A stretch of DNA of 63,419 bases, taken from NCBI GenBank assembly GCA_037131165.1, contig JBAXRO010000003.1, forward strand, positions 1-63,419, read 5' to 3'. The stretch is from WLNJ01 sp037131165 (GTDB lineage: Bacteria; Actinomycetota; Thermoleophilia; Solirubrobacterales; Solirubrobacteraceae). The notes under the pieces are model-generated. The model was given only the letters and a program-made list of their open reading frames with translations. It did no database searches and was not told the origin of the DNA. Below are positions 53,717-63,032 of this stretch, piece after piece. Position 1 is the first letter of the stretch, and each line of letters opens with the position of its first letter. The position numbers were made by a program, and so were the translations under genes.

Positions 53717-55696
53717 CTACCAGTGCACTCCGCGCATCAGGTGAGCGAGTGCGATCTGCTCGGTCGAAGCCTTCTCGGCCGGGTCATCCTCGCCCTTCGA
53801 GGCGGCCGAGTCGGGGAACACCTTGTAGGCGGCGTGCATGATCTGGTCGACCGCCTTCGGGGCGAGGGCGTAAGCGACCTCACCGAAGGTCCCGAGGCGG
53901 GTGTTGATGTTCTTCGGCTTGCTGCGGATCGCCTCGCAGATCAGGTCCGCTGCCTCCTCGGGGGAGATCGTCGGGAACGAGTCGTAGATCTTGGTCGGCG
54001 CGATCATCGGGGTACGGACGAGCGGCATGTGGATCGTCGTGAAGGTCACCTTCTCACCGATCGTCTCGGCCGCGACGATGCGTGTGAACGCGTCGAGCGC
54101 AGCCTTCGAGGCGACGTAGGCGCTGAATCGCGGCGGGCCGGTCTGGACTCCGATCGAGCTGACGTTGACTACGTGACCGCGGCGGCGCTCCCTCATGCCC
54201 GGGAGCAGCCCGAGGATCAGCTTGATCGTGCCGAGGTAGTTCAGCTGGATGGTGCGCTCAAAGTCGTGGAATCGGTCGTAGGAGAGAGCGATCGACCTGC
54301 GGATCGAACGGCCGGCGTTGTTGACGAGGACGTCCACCGTCGGGTGATCCGCGAGGACCCGGCCGACGAGGTCGTCGATCGAATCGAGGTCGGTCAGGTC
54401 GGCCGTGTAGACCCAGGCCGTCCCGCCGGCAGCCTCGATCTCGTCCTTGAGCTCGTCGAGCTTCTCCTGCGTCCTGGCGACCAGCAGCGGGATGCCGCCA
54501 GCCTCGGCAACCTTCAGGGCGGCCGCGCGGCCGATTCCGCTCGAAGCTCCGGTGATCAGGACGGTGCGGCCGGTGACCGCAGCCTCCAGCGAGCGGTCCT
54601 TGAACAGGTCGGGGTCGAGGTGGCGCTCCCAGTAGTCCCAGAGCTTCCATGCGTAATCGTCGAGCTCCGGGAGTTCGATCCCTGCGTCGGCGAGGAGCCT
54701 GTCGGCGTCGCGGGTGTCGTACTGGGCGGTAAGCCCGACGTAACCTACGACCTCGTCCGGAATGCCGAGGTCGGAGAGGATCGCCTTCCTGACTCCCTTC
54801 GCCGCCGGGAGCTGCATCGCCATCGCGAACGCCCCCTTCGGCATCGCGTCGAGAAGCGCGCTGTCGACCCTCATCGCGAACTGCGGTGCGTGGGCGGCAC
54901 GGGCGAACGAATTGAGCACGTCCCCCGAAGACTGCGGCTTGGGATTTGCGAGGTGGAAGGCCTGCCCGTCGACCCCGTCGACGTGGGCGATGTGGTCGAT
55001 CGAACGAGCCAGCCAATCGACCGGGACGACGTTGGTGTCGCCCAGTTCGGGGCCGATCAGCGGGAACCAGGCCGGAAGGGCGCCACGGGCCTTCTGGATC
55101 GCCTTGAAGAAGTAGTAGGGACCGTCGATCTTGTCCATCTCGCCGGTCTGCGAGTCGCCGACCACGATCGCCGGGCGGTACACGCGCCACGGGACGGTCG
55201 CGTCGGTGCGGACGATCCGCTCGGCTTCGAACTTGGTTCGGTGGTAGGGGTGCGTGAGCGGCTGGCCCTCGTCGAACATGTCCTCGCGGAAGTTGCCCTT
55301 GTGGTCCCCGGCCACTGCGATCGACGAGACGTGGTGGAAGCGGGCATCAAGCGCATTGGCGAGTGAGACCGCGTTGCGCGTTCCCTCGACGTTTGCGATC
55401 CGGTTGCGTTCCTCGTCCGCGGTCATGTCGTAGATCGCCGCGAGGTGGAAGAAGTCGTCGACCTCATCCTTGAGCCGCTCGACATCGGACGCGGGCAACC
55501 CGAAGTTCGGCTGTGCGAGGTCGCCCTCGACCGGGATGAGTCGCCCTTCCGCTCCGAGCGAAGTGATCAGGTCGGTGAGCTTGTCCAGCGAGGCCGGTCG
55601 GACGAGGGCGTAGATCTGCCCGTCGCGCTCGAGCAGGCGGCCGGTCAACCTCCGGCCGATGAACCCGGTGGAACCGGTGACGAAGTAGCTGGACAT
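53717..55696 (-). CDS. two-domain SDR oxidoreductase (AcrA1-like)
   Basis: Protein of 659 residues. The N-terminal 370 residues form an extended SDR domain with VTGSTGFIG at 6-14 and the YHRTKFEAE active-site segment. Residues from about 375 form a classical SDR with ITGASSGIG near 382 and the Y-x-x-x-K pair YVASKAALD near 525. This fused pair resembles mycobacterial AcrA1 (Rv3391) and fatty acyl-CoA reductases. AGGGGAG before ATG 55696 is a clear ribosome site. Together with the crotonase upstream and thioesterase downstream it suggests acyl-CoA or fatty-acyl metabolism. Confidence 0.88.
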   Translation of the reverse strand: MSSYFVTGSTGFIGRRLTGRLLERDGQIYALVRPASLDKLTDLITSLGAEGRLIPVEGDLAQPNFGLPASDVERLKDEVDDFFHLAAIYDMTADEERNRIANVEGTRNAVSLANALDARFHHVSSIAVAGDHKGNFREDMFDEGQPLTHPYHRTKFEAERIVRTDATVPWRVYRPAIVVGDSQTGEMDKIDGPYYFFKAIQKARGALPAWFPLIGPELGDTNVVPVDWLARSIDHIAHVDGVDGQAFHLANPKPQSSGDVLNSFARAAHAPQFAMRVDSALLDAMPKGAFAMAMQLPAAKGVRKAILSDLGIPDEVVGYVGLTAQYDTRDADRLLADAGIELPELDDYAWKLWDYWERHLDPDLFKDRSLEAAVTGRTVLITGASSGIGRAAALKVAEAGGIPLLVARTQEKLDELKDEIEAAGGTAWVYTADLTDLDSIDDLVGRVLADHPTVDVLVNNAGRSIRRSIALSYDRFHDFERTIQLNYLGTIKLILGLLPGMRERRRGHVVNVSSIGVQTGPPRFSAYVASKAALDAFTRIVAAETIGEKVTFTTIHMPLVRTPMIAPTKIYDSFPTISPEEAADLICEAIRSKPKNINTRLGTFGEVAYALAPKAVDQIMHAAYKVFPDSAASKGEDDPAEKASTEQIALAHLMRGVHW

Positions 55697-55730
55697 CGCA
55701 GATCTCCCCTTCCGCTTGATCCCGGCCGAC

Positions 55731-56510
55731 TCAGTCGGCCACTGCCGGGATGCTAGCGCCGTGGCGGCCTTCGCCGGAACTGAAGCGCCTCGCGCCCGCC
55801 TCACCGACCATGACTGTCGCAGCGCCGCGGGCGGCCTCCCGGGCCAGCCCCTCGGACAGCGGGAGGCCCTGTGCCTCGAGTGTCGATTCGCGGTCGGCGA
55901 TCAGGGTCGGCCAGGGAAAGCCGGCGATCCGTTCGCCGAGTTCCAAGGCCCGCTCGAGGGCGTGGCCGTCGGGGACGACTTCGTTGACGAGGCCGATCGA
56001 GTGCGCCTCAGCCGAGTCGACGACCCTGCCTGTGAGAATCAGGTCGAGCGCCCGGCCCAGCCCCACGACCCGTGGCAGGCGCTGTGTGCCTCCGTCGATC
56101 AGCGGAACGCCGAACCGTCGCTCGGTGCATCCGAACTTCGATGACTCGCCGCCGACCCGCAGGTCGCACCAGAGAGCCAGCTCGAGGCCGCCAGCAACGC
56201 ACCAGCCTTCGATCGCGGCGATGGTCGGCTTCGGCGACTGGCGACGGGTGAAGCCCTCAGGCCCTCCCTCGGACTTGACCCTCGGCTCGAGGCTTGCGAT
56301 GTCCTTGAGGTCGGCCCCGGCACAGAAGGCGTGGGTGCCGGCTCCGGTGACGATCAGGACCTTCGAGGAGTCGTTAGCCACCCACTCGTCGTAGGCGGCC
56401 TCCAAGGCATCGGCCGTGGGGCCGTCGACGGCGTTGCGGCGCTCCTGCCTGTTGATCGTCAGGACGGCGCAGTGGCCGTGGCTTTCGAGGGTTACGGGCG
56501 GGGCAGGCAA
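55731..56510 (-). CDS. enoyl-CoA hydratase/isomerase (crotonase) family
   Basis: Protein of 259 residues from TTG 56510. The oxyanion-hole segments are FCAGADL (62-68) and EGWCVAGGLEL (101-111). The first catalytic glutamate is Glu130 in CTERRFG. The second family glutamate is Asp156 here in GRALDLILTG, a conservative change seen in several crotonases. It adds water to 2-enoyl-CoA, or does a related crotonase reaction. The start codon is uncertain. It lies 12 bases after the small membrane protein gene and 34 before the double SDR, all on the minus strand. Confidence 0.88.
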   Translation of the reverse strand: MPAPPVTLESHGHCAVLTINRQERRNAVDGPTADALEAAYDEWVANDSSKVLIVTGAGTHAFCAGADLKDIASLEPRVKSEGGPEGFTRRQSPKPTIAAIEGWCVAGGLELALWCDLRVGGESSKFGCTERRFGVPLIDGGTQRLPRVVGLGRALDLILTGRVVDSAEAHSIGLVNEVVPDGHALERALELGERIAGFPWPTLIADRESTLEAQGLPLSEGLAREAARGAATVMVGEAGARRFSSGEGRHGASIPAVAD

Positions 56511-56522
56511 GTCGGCCGGCGG

Positions 56523-56813
56523 CTACCAGCCGCCCTGCCACTCTTCGAGGTCGGCGCGGTTGCGCTTGGCCTCAAGGTGCTGGTACTCGCGCTCCTCCTT
56601 GCGGTGCTGGAGGATGCTGAGGACGATCAGCAGCGCGGGCAGCAGGAAGACGATCGCGAGGCCGAAGTTCGTGACGATCTTGTCGGTCGTCTCGCCGTAC
56701 CAGCCCTCGCCGCCGGTGATCCGGTCGGAGGCCATCGCCGTCGGCGCCAGCATGGCTGCGCTGGTGAGCACGGAGGCAGTGGCGACGGCCAGGCGTGTGA
56801 GCTTGCTGCACAT
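56523..56813 (-). CDS. small membrane protein with signal peptide
   Basis: Protein of 96 residues. Residues 1-29 look like a signal peptide (LAVATASVLTSAAM..APTAMA). A second hydrophobic segment (about 51-66, FGLAIVFLLPALLIVL) then anchors it, followed by a charged C-terminal tail (HRKEEREYQHLEAKRNRADLEE). I do not recognise a family; such small proteins sit near fatty acid genes in many Solirubrobacterales. It lies 59 bases after the secreted alpha/beta hydrolase and 12 bases before the crotonase, on the same strand. Confidence 0.7.
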   Translation of the reverse strand: MCSKLTRLAVATASVLTSAAMLAPTAMASDRITGGEGWYGETTDKIVTNFGLAIVFLLPALLIVLSILQHRKEEREYQHLEAKRNRADLEEWQGGW

Positions 56814-56833
56814 CGGAAAGGATCCTAGCGAAC

Positions 56834-56861
56834 GGCCGGGCGGCGTTGCCGCCGCCCGGCC
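56834..56861 (-). terminator. strong hairpin terminator after the secreted hydrolase
   Basis: GGCCGGGCGGCG (56834-56845) pairs exactly with CGCCGCCCGGCC (56850-56861), 12 bp with loop TTGC. It begins 12 bases after the hydrolase stop on the minus strand. No T-run follows. Confidence 0.8.
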
Positions 56862-56872
56862 TTCACCGGCTG

Positions 56873-58351
56873 CTAGCGGATCGCGAACCTCGCCTTGAGG
56901 AACGGGGTCACGGTCGACTGGAACTTGTTGCTCGAAGCGCGGGCCACCAGCGGATCGAGGTGCTCCTGGTCGTGGTCGGCGACGAGAGTCGTCTTCGACA
57001 GCGGAATGCTCGATCCGGTCTGGAGCGACTTGGTCCCGGTGAGCACGCTGCAGCTCGTGGTCCTGTTCGCTGCGATCCAGCTGGCGAACGACGGGCTGCT
57101 CGGGCTGGGGCGGCCGTTGCCTTCGCCGAGCACGGCGTTCGAGCACGTCAGTCCTGTCTCGAAACCGTAGAGCGGGACGTTGACTGCCGCGCGGTGCCAC
57201 GGACGGAGGCTGAGGCTGTCAGTCAGGGCGTTCTTGGTCAGGTTGGTGGCCGCCCCGACTTCGATCGAGAGCCTCGACGGGAAGTACCACTCGACGAAGT
57301 TCCCGGGCTCTGTTCCGAACAGGGTCTTGACGTCCTTGAGGTCGGTCAGTCCGCCGTCCTGCCAGCCGGAGGCAGCGCCAGAGGTTGCCGGTGCCTTGAG
57401 GCTGCCCATGTTCATGTGCAGCAGGCTGACGAACGACGGAGCGGTGTCGCGGTCGAACGAGTAGCCGAGCTGCGAGTCGTTCGTGAGCCGTCCTTCGCTG
57501 GTGGGACGGGTGAAGGCCCCGAGTCCAAACCCGTTGAGCAACCCTTGGAGCGCCGCGTTGGAGCCCGGCGCGAACTTCGCGTAGCGCGCTGCCAGCTCCG
57601 GGAATACCCCGTTGTAGTAGGTCGGGATGCCGGAGATCAGGCTCGAGAACGGGAGCTTGGTCGTGTCGGTCACTGCCGCGATCTGGCTCGCTACGGTCGC
57701 CGGATCGGGCTGGGCTCCGAAGGTCCCGCGGGCGGCACCGTCGATCAGCACGAGGCCGGAGACGTCCCTGTAGCCGGGCGTGCCGTCGAAGTCCCAAGTC
57801 GCGTAGATGCTGGTGAGGGACCCACCGAGCGAGTGACCGCCGAGGACGACCTTGCGCCCGCCGCTCTTGGCGCTCAGGACCACCGCGCGGATGTCATTGA
57901 GGGTCGTCGAGAGGCCCCAGTTGCGGGCCGCCTCGACCCCGGCGTCACCGAGCTTGGGTGCTGTGAACTTCTTGCCCCCGACCGAATTGCCGAAGATGTA
58001 GTACCCGAGCGCGTTGACCGGGTCGGCCGGTCCGAACCCGGTCGTGTCCTCGAGGCACTGGCTGCGGCGATCGATGCCCCAGACCTGGACCTTGTTCTTC
58101 AGCGCGGGTACGAGGCGCTTGCCGATCACACGGAAGTCGCCCGATCCACCGAGGAAGCCCGGGATCAGGACGAGAACGTTCTTGGCTGTGCTGGGGCCCA
58201 TCTTGAGCACTCCGAGCTTGTTGCAGGCCGCCGGATCGCTGCCGTTGACCCGCGTGACGGTCGTGTACTTCTCGCTTACGGTCGCTGCCTGTGCGGCGGG
58301 TACGGCCGCGAGTGATGCTGTGAGCGCGATCAGCGCCATCCGTGACTTCAC
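56873..58351 (-). CDS. secreted alpha/beta hydrolase
   Basis: Protein of 492 residues from GTG 58351, with GAGGAG 6 bases before. Residues 1-20 are a signal peptide (ALIALTASLAAVPAAQAA). The fold core is LIPGFLGGSGD, the nucleophile Ser in VVLGGHSLGGS and the later acid and His segments, VADHDQEH near the C-terminus supplying the histidine. The C-terminal half is less conserved and may be a lid or insertion. It would act on esters, lipids or polysaccharides outside the cell. It diverges from pstS. Confidence 0.82.
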   Translation of the reverse strand: MKSRMALIALTASLAAVPAAQAATVSEKYTTVTRVNGSDPAACNKLGVLKMGPSTAKNVLVLIPGFLGGSGDFRVIGKRLVPALKNKVQVWGIDRRSQCLEDTTGFGPADPVNALGYYIFGNSVGGKKFTAPKLGDAGVEAARNWGLSTTLNDIRAVVLSAKSGGRKVVLGGHSLGGSLTSIYATWDFDGTPGYRDVSGLVLIDGAARGTFGAQPDPATVASQIAAVTDTTKLPFSSLISGIPTYYNGVFPELAARYAKFAPGSNAALQGLLNGFGLGAFTRPTSEGRLTNDSQLGYSFDRDTAPSFVSLLHMNMGSLKAPATSGAASGWQDGGLTDLKDVKTLFGTEPGNFVEWYFPSRLSIEVGAATNLTKNALTDSLSLRPWHRAAVNVPLYGFETGLTCSNAVLGEGNGRPSPSSPSFASWIAANRTTSCSVLTGTKSLQTGSSIPLSKTTLVADHDQEHLDPLVARASSNKFQSTVTPFLKARFAIR

Positions 58352-58462
58352 GATCTCTCCTCTTTCCCTTGGACGGCTCAAGTTCTCAAGCCGTTTCCTT
58401 GCGTCTACGAAAGGTAACGCTTCAGCGCTCAATTGGTTGCGGTAGCGGGCTGCAGCTCCGGA

Positions 58463-58506
58463 CTTCACGTTGCGTTCACAGACATTTCACAGTCCTTTCT
58501 CCAAGC
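58463..58506 (+). promoter_or_regulatory. PHO-box-like direct repeats upstream of pstS
   Basis: Three 11-base units follow each other: CTTCACGTTGC (58463-58473), GTTCACAGACA (58474-58484), TTTCACAGTCC (58485-58495). A weaker fourth, TTTCTCCAAGC, ends at 58506. The spacing and TTCAC core match actinobacterial PhoP boxes (GTTCACC repeats at 11 bp). The block ends 53 bases before the pstS start, where phosphate starvation control is expected. Confidence 0.78.
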
Positions 58507-58559
58507 GGAGGGAGGGTGATCTTGAGGTTTCGGCAATCCCATCAGCACAGGAGAGTCAG

Positions 58560-59501
58560 TTGACCAAGAGAGACATTTCGGTCGCCGCACTGGCGTCCCT
58601 CGCATTGACCGTTGCAGCCTGCGGCGGTTCGTCCTCGTCCGACGGCGGCGATCTGAGCGGATCGATTCGCGTCGACGGATCAAGCACCGTTTTCCCGTTC
58701 GCCCAGACAGCGGGCGAGTCGTTCAACGGGAACTCGCCCAACGTCAAGATCGCGATCGGCGAGTCCGGCACCGGCGGCGGTTTCGAAAAGTTCTGCGCGG
58801 GGGAGACCGACATCTCCAACGCATCGCGGCCGATCGATCCTGAAGAGGCTGCCCTCTGCAAGAAGAACGGCATCACCTACCAGCAGGTCCAGGTGGCCAA
58901 CGACGGCATTGCGATCGTCGCGAACCCGAGCCTCAACGTCGACTGCCTGACGGTCGACCAGCTCAAGCAGGTCTGGAACAAAGGTTCATCGGTCAACTCG
59001 CTGTCCCAGCTCGATCCGAAGCTCTCGAGCACGCCCCTGTCGCTCTACGGCCCCGGCACCGACTCGGGCACCTTCGACTTCTTCACCGAGAAGGTCAATG
59101 GCGAGAAGGGCGTGACGCGCGAGAAGTACCAGGCCTCCGAGGACGACAACCAGCTCGTCAAGGGCGTCGAGGGGGACAAGGGCGGCTTCGGCTACTTCGG
59201 GTTCTCGTACGCCGAGGGTGCCGGTGACCAGCTGAAGATCGTCGCCGTAGACGACGGAAAGGGCTGCGTGGCCCCGTCGAAGGAGACGATCCAGAACGGC
59301 TCCTACGCTCCGCTCTCGCGCCCGCTGTTCATGTACGTCAACGAGAAGTCGATGAGCCAGCGACAGGTCGCCGCGTTCCTCAAGGACACGGTCGACGGAG
59401 CGGTCTCGATCGCCGACACGGCGAAGCTCGTCCCGCTGACCGACACGCAGCTCACCGACGCGCAGTCCCAGCTCGCGCTGGCCGAGAAGAACGCGAACTG
59501 A
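58560..59501 (+). CDS. pstS: phosphate ABC transporter, substrate-binding lipoprotein
   Basis: Protein of 313 residues from TTG 58560, with AGGAGAG 6 bases before. The lipobox LTVAA-Cys21 marks a lipoprotein. Residues from about 34 to the end are the PstS phosphate-binding domain: DGSSTVFPFAQ, SGTGGGFEKFCAGETDISNASRPI, GPGTDSGTFDFFTE and GGFGYFGFSYA, all contact segments for inorganic phosphate. It captures phosphate for PstCAB. A PHO-box repeat lies upstream. pstC follows after 16 bases. Confidence 0.94.
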   Translation: MTKRDISVAALASLALTVAACGGSSSSDGGDLSGSIRVDGSSTVFPFAQTAGESFNGNSPNVKIAIGESGTGGGFEKFCAGETDISNASRPIDPEEAALCKKNGITYQQVQVANDGIAIVANPSLNVDCLTVDQLKQVWNKGSSVNSLSQLDPKLSSTPLSLYGPGTDSGTFDFFTEKVNGEKGVTREKYQASEDDNQLVKGVEGDKGGFGYFGFSYAEGAGDQLKIVAVDDGKGCVAPSKETIQNGSYAPLSRPLFMYVNEKSMSQRQVAAFLKDTVDGAVSIADTAKLVPLTDTQLTDAQSQLALAEKNAN

Positions 59502-59517
59502 CGGCTGCGAGCCGGGA

Positions 59518-60489
59518 ATGGTGGCTTTCGACCAGGTGAACGTGGTCGACGAGTCTGAAGGCGAGCGGGTTCGGGCCGATCTGGTCCGGGCCCGCTCAGC
59601 CCGTTCCATCGCGGAAGGGTCAATCCGCGTCTTGCTGATGGCGGCAGCCGCGATCTCGATCGCGACGACCACCGCGATCGTCGTGATTCTCGTGAGAGAG
59701 TCGCTCTCGTTCTTCAGTCAGGTCCCTCTCGCCCAGTACCTGTTCGGCACCAAGTGGACACCGTTGCTGGCAGGGGACCAGCAGTCATTTGGCGTCCTGC
59801 CCCTGCTGTGGGGCACCTTCTACCTCACCGGGATCGGGTTGCTGCTGGCGATCCCCTGTGGGCTGCTGTCAGCGATCTATCTGGCCGAGTTTGCCCGACC
59901 CAAGGTCCGCAATACCGTCAAGCCGATTCTCGAGCTCCTCGCCGGGATGCCGACGATCATCTTCGGTTACTTCGCGTTGACCTTCATCACCCCGAAGATC
60001 CTCAGGGGATTGTTCGGGGTCGAGGTGCTCCAGTACAACGGGCTTGCTGCCGGGCTGACCCTCGGGCTGCTGGTGATCCCGACGATTGCCTCGGTCGCCG
60101 AGGACGCGATGCGCTCCGTCCCCCATTCGCTGCGCGAGGGAGCCTTCGGGCTGGGAGCGAGCCGCCTGCAGGTGGCGCTGCGGGTCGTATTCCCAGCGGC
60201 GCTGTCAGGAGTCGTTGCCGCCCTGATCCTCGGTGCTTCGAGGGCGGTCGGGGAGACCGTGATCATCCTGATCGCGGGTGGGCAGCAGCCCTCGCTCTCG
60301 CTCGACCCGAGGATCTCGTTCCAGTCGATGGCGTCGTTCATCGCGGCGACCGCGCGTGGCGACATCCCCCAGGGCACCCTCAAGTACGAGACGATCTTCG
60401 TCGTCGGGTTCACTCTCTTCATCGTGACGCTGCTGCTGAATGCTGTATCCAGCCGACTCGTCCGACGCTACAGGCAGGTCTACGAATGA
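59518..60489 (+). CDS. pstC: phosphate ABC transporter, permease PstC
   Basis: Protein of 323 residues with six membrane segments. LPLLWGTFYLTGIGLLLAIPCGLLSAIYLAEF and the EAA loop REGAFGLGASRLQVALRVVFPAAL match PstC. It forms half of the phosphate channel with PstA. ATG 59518 is preceded by a weak GCCGGGA site. Its stop overlaps the pstA start (ATGA), so the two permease halves are coupled. Confidence 0.94.
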   Translation: MVAFDQVNVVDESEGERVRADLVRARSARSIAEGSIRVLLMAAAAISIATTTAIVVILVRESLSFFSQVPLAQYLFGTKWTPLLAGDQQSFGVLPLLWGTFYLTGIGLLLAIPCGLLSAIYLAEFARPKVRNTVKPILELLAGMPTIIFGYFALTFITPKILRGLFGVEVLQYNGLAAGLTLGLLVIPTIASVAEDAMRSVPHSLREGAFGLGASRLQVALRVVFPAALSGVVAALILGASRAVGETVIILIAGGQQPSLSLDPRISFQSMASFIAATARGDIPQGTLKYETIFVVGFTLFIVTLLLNAVSSRLVRRYRQVYE

Positions 60490-61385
60490 CCGGTTCCGAC
60501 TTGGCCGCCGCAGCGACCGCCGGGATGAGGCGGGGCGAACGCCCTCGACTGGGCGGGAGGCTCTTCTCGCTGGCCATGTACTTTGCCGTCGGCTTGGCCC
60601 TCATTTCGCTTGCCGCCCTGATCGGCCAGACGGTCGTCAAGGGGTCGCCGAGCCTCTCGATCGAGTTCCTGACCAGCTACCCGTCGAGGATCAACCCGGA
60701 GAGCTCCGGCGTCCAGTCGGCTCTAGTCGGGACTCTCCTGCTGATCGTTCTGACGGCCGCCTTCGTCGTTCCGGTCGGGGTGGCGACAGCCCTGTACCTC
60801 GAGGAGTACGCCGACCGTACGAAGTGGTGGAACCGGATGATCGAGGTGAACATCCAGAACCTCGCCGCAGTGCCGTCGGTCGTCTACGGGATCCTCGGAC
60901 TCGCCTTCATCGTTCGCGGACCGCTCTCGCTGGGGCCCGTCCTCCTTGCCGGCGGCTTGACGCTCGGCCTGCTGGTGCTGCCGGTCGTGATCATCGTCTC
61001 CCGCGAGGCGATCAGGGCTGTCCCGCCATCGATCCGCGACGGTGCGCTGGCTCTCGGGGCGACGAAGTGGCAGACGATCTCCAAGCAGGTCCTTCCCGGC
61101 GCCCGGGCCGGCATCGTGACCGGGCTCGTCCTCAGCCTCTCGCGCGCAGTCGGCGAGACGGCCCCGCTGCTCGTGATCGGCGCTGCCTCCTCGCCGCGGT
61201 TCGATCCGTCCGGCCTCAACGACGCCTTCACTGCCCTGCCGATCCAGATCTTCACTTGGACACAGGACCCGAACCCGGCGTTCGTCGACAAGGCGGCGAC
61301 GGCAAGCATCGTCCTGCTCGCGATACTCGCGGTCATGAACGGGATCGCGATCTTTGTTCGCAACCGCTACGAGCAGAGGTGGTAA
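60486..61385 (+). CDS. pstA: phosphate ABC transporter, permease PstA
   Basis: Protein of 299 residues with six membrane segments. SYPSRINPESSGVQSALVGTL, NIQNLAAVPSVVYGILGLAF and RDGALALGATKWQTISKQVLP are typical of PstA. ATG 60486 overlaps the pstC stop. The gene ends 7 bases before pstB, whose ATG has no strong ribosome site, so coupling of pstB to pstA is likely. Confidence 0.94.
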   Translation: MTGSDLAAAATAGMRRGERPRLGGRLFSLAMYFAVGLALISLAALIGQTVVKGSPSLSIEFLTSYPSRINPESSGVQSALVGTLLLIVLTAAFVVPVGVATALYLEEYADRTKWWNRMIEVNIQNLAAVPSVVYGILGLAFIVRGPLSLGPVLLAGGLTLGLLVLPVVIIVSREAIRAVPPSIRDGALALGATKWQTISKQVLPGARAGIVTGLVLSLSRAVGETAPLLVIGAASSPRFDPSGLNDAFTALPIQIFTWTQDPNPAFVDKAATASIVLLAILAVMNGIAIFVRNRYEQRW

Positions 61386-61392
61386 CCGGCCG

Positions 61393-62291
<899 letters not shown>

Positions 62292-62292
<1 letters not shown>

Positions 62293-63014
62293 TGTCGCCG
62301 GTCGAGGAGGAACCCGTGCCGCACCGGGTCCAGTACCAGGACGAGATCGTCAGGCTCGAGCGCGACACGCTCGACGGGATCGAGCTCGTCGTCGGCGCTC
62401 TCGACCGGGCGCTCGAGGCGCTCGCCCATCAGGACCTTGAGCTCGCCGAGCGGGTCGTAGCCGATGACGACCGGATCGACGGGATGTACCTGCAGATACA
62501 CCAAGGTGTTCTCTCGCTCCTGGCGAGGCAGGCGCCGGTCGCCGGTGACCTGAGGCTGCTTGCCGCCCTGCTCCACGTGATTCGCAACATGGAACGGATG
62601 GGCGACCAGTGCGTGAACATCTCGAAGCTGATCCCGGTGTCGGGGCCGGCGCCCTCGACCGACCCCGAGATCCTCAACATGGTCGAGGAGATGGGCCTGA
62701 CGGTCAGGGAGATTGTCCGCCAGTCGATGCAGGCGTTCAAGAGCCGCGATGCCGAGATGGCCTCCGATCTCGCGGCCCGCGATGCCAAGGTCAACCAGCT
62801 CAACAGACGGATCTTCCGTCGGGCGCTCGAGGTCGGCGGTGAAGTGGGTGCCCGCGAGTGGGCGATGACGATGACCCTCGTTGCCCGCTGCCTTGAGCGG
62901 GTAGGCGACAACGCGGTCGACATCGGCGAGCAGATCGCCTTCGTCGTGACCGGGGTGTTCCGTGAGTTCGCGGATGCGTCAGCTGCCGACCGCGACGCTC
63001 CCCGTTTCGACTGA
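62292..63014 (+). CDS. phoU: phosphate transport regulator PhoU
   Basis: Protein of 240 residues, all helices, in two repeats. Each carries the PhoU signature around ALLHVIRNMERMGDQCVNI and TLVARCLERVGDNAVDIGEQIAF, where Glu/Asp residues bind metal. PhoU restrains the Pst transporter and the PhoR/PhoP signalling system. ATG 62292 overlaps the pstB stop. A DUF47 gene starts 18 bases downstream, so the unit goes on beyond the window. Confidence 0.94.
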
Positions 63015-63032
63015 TCCGCAACAATCGTCTCG

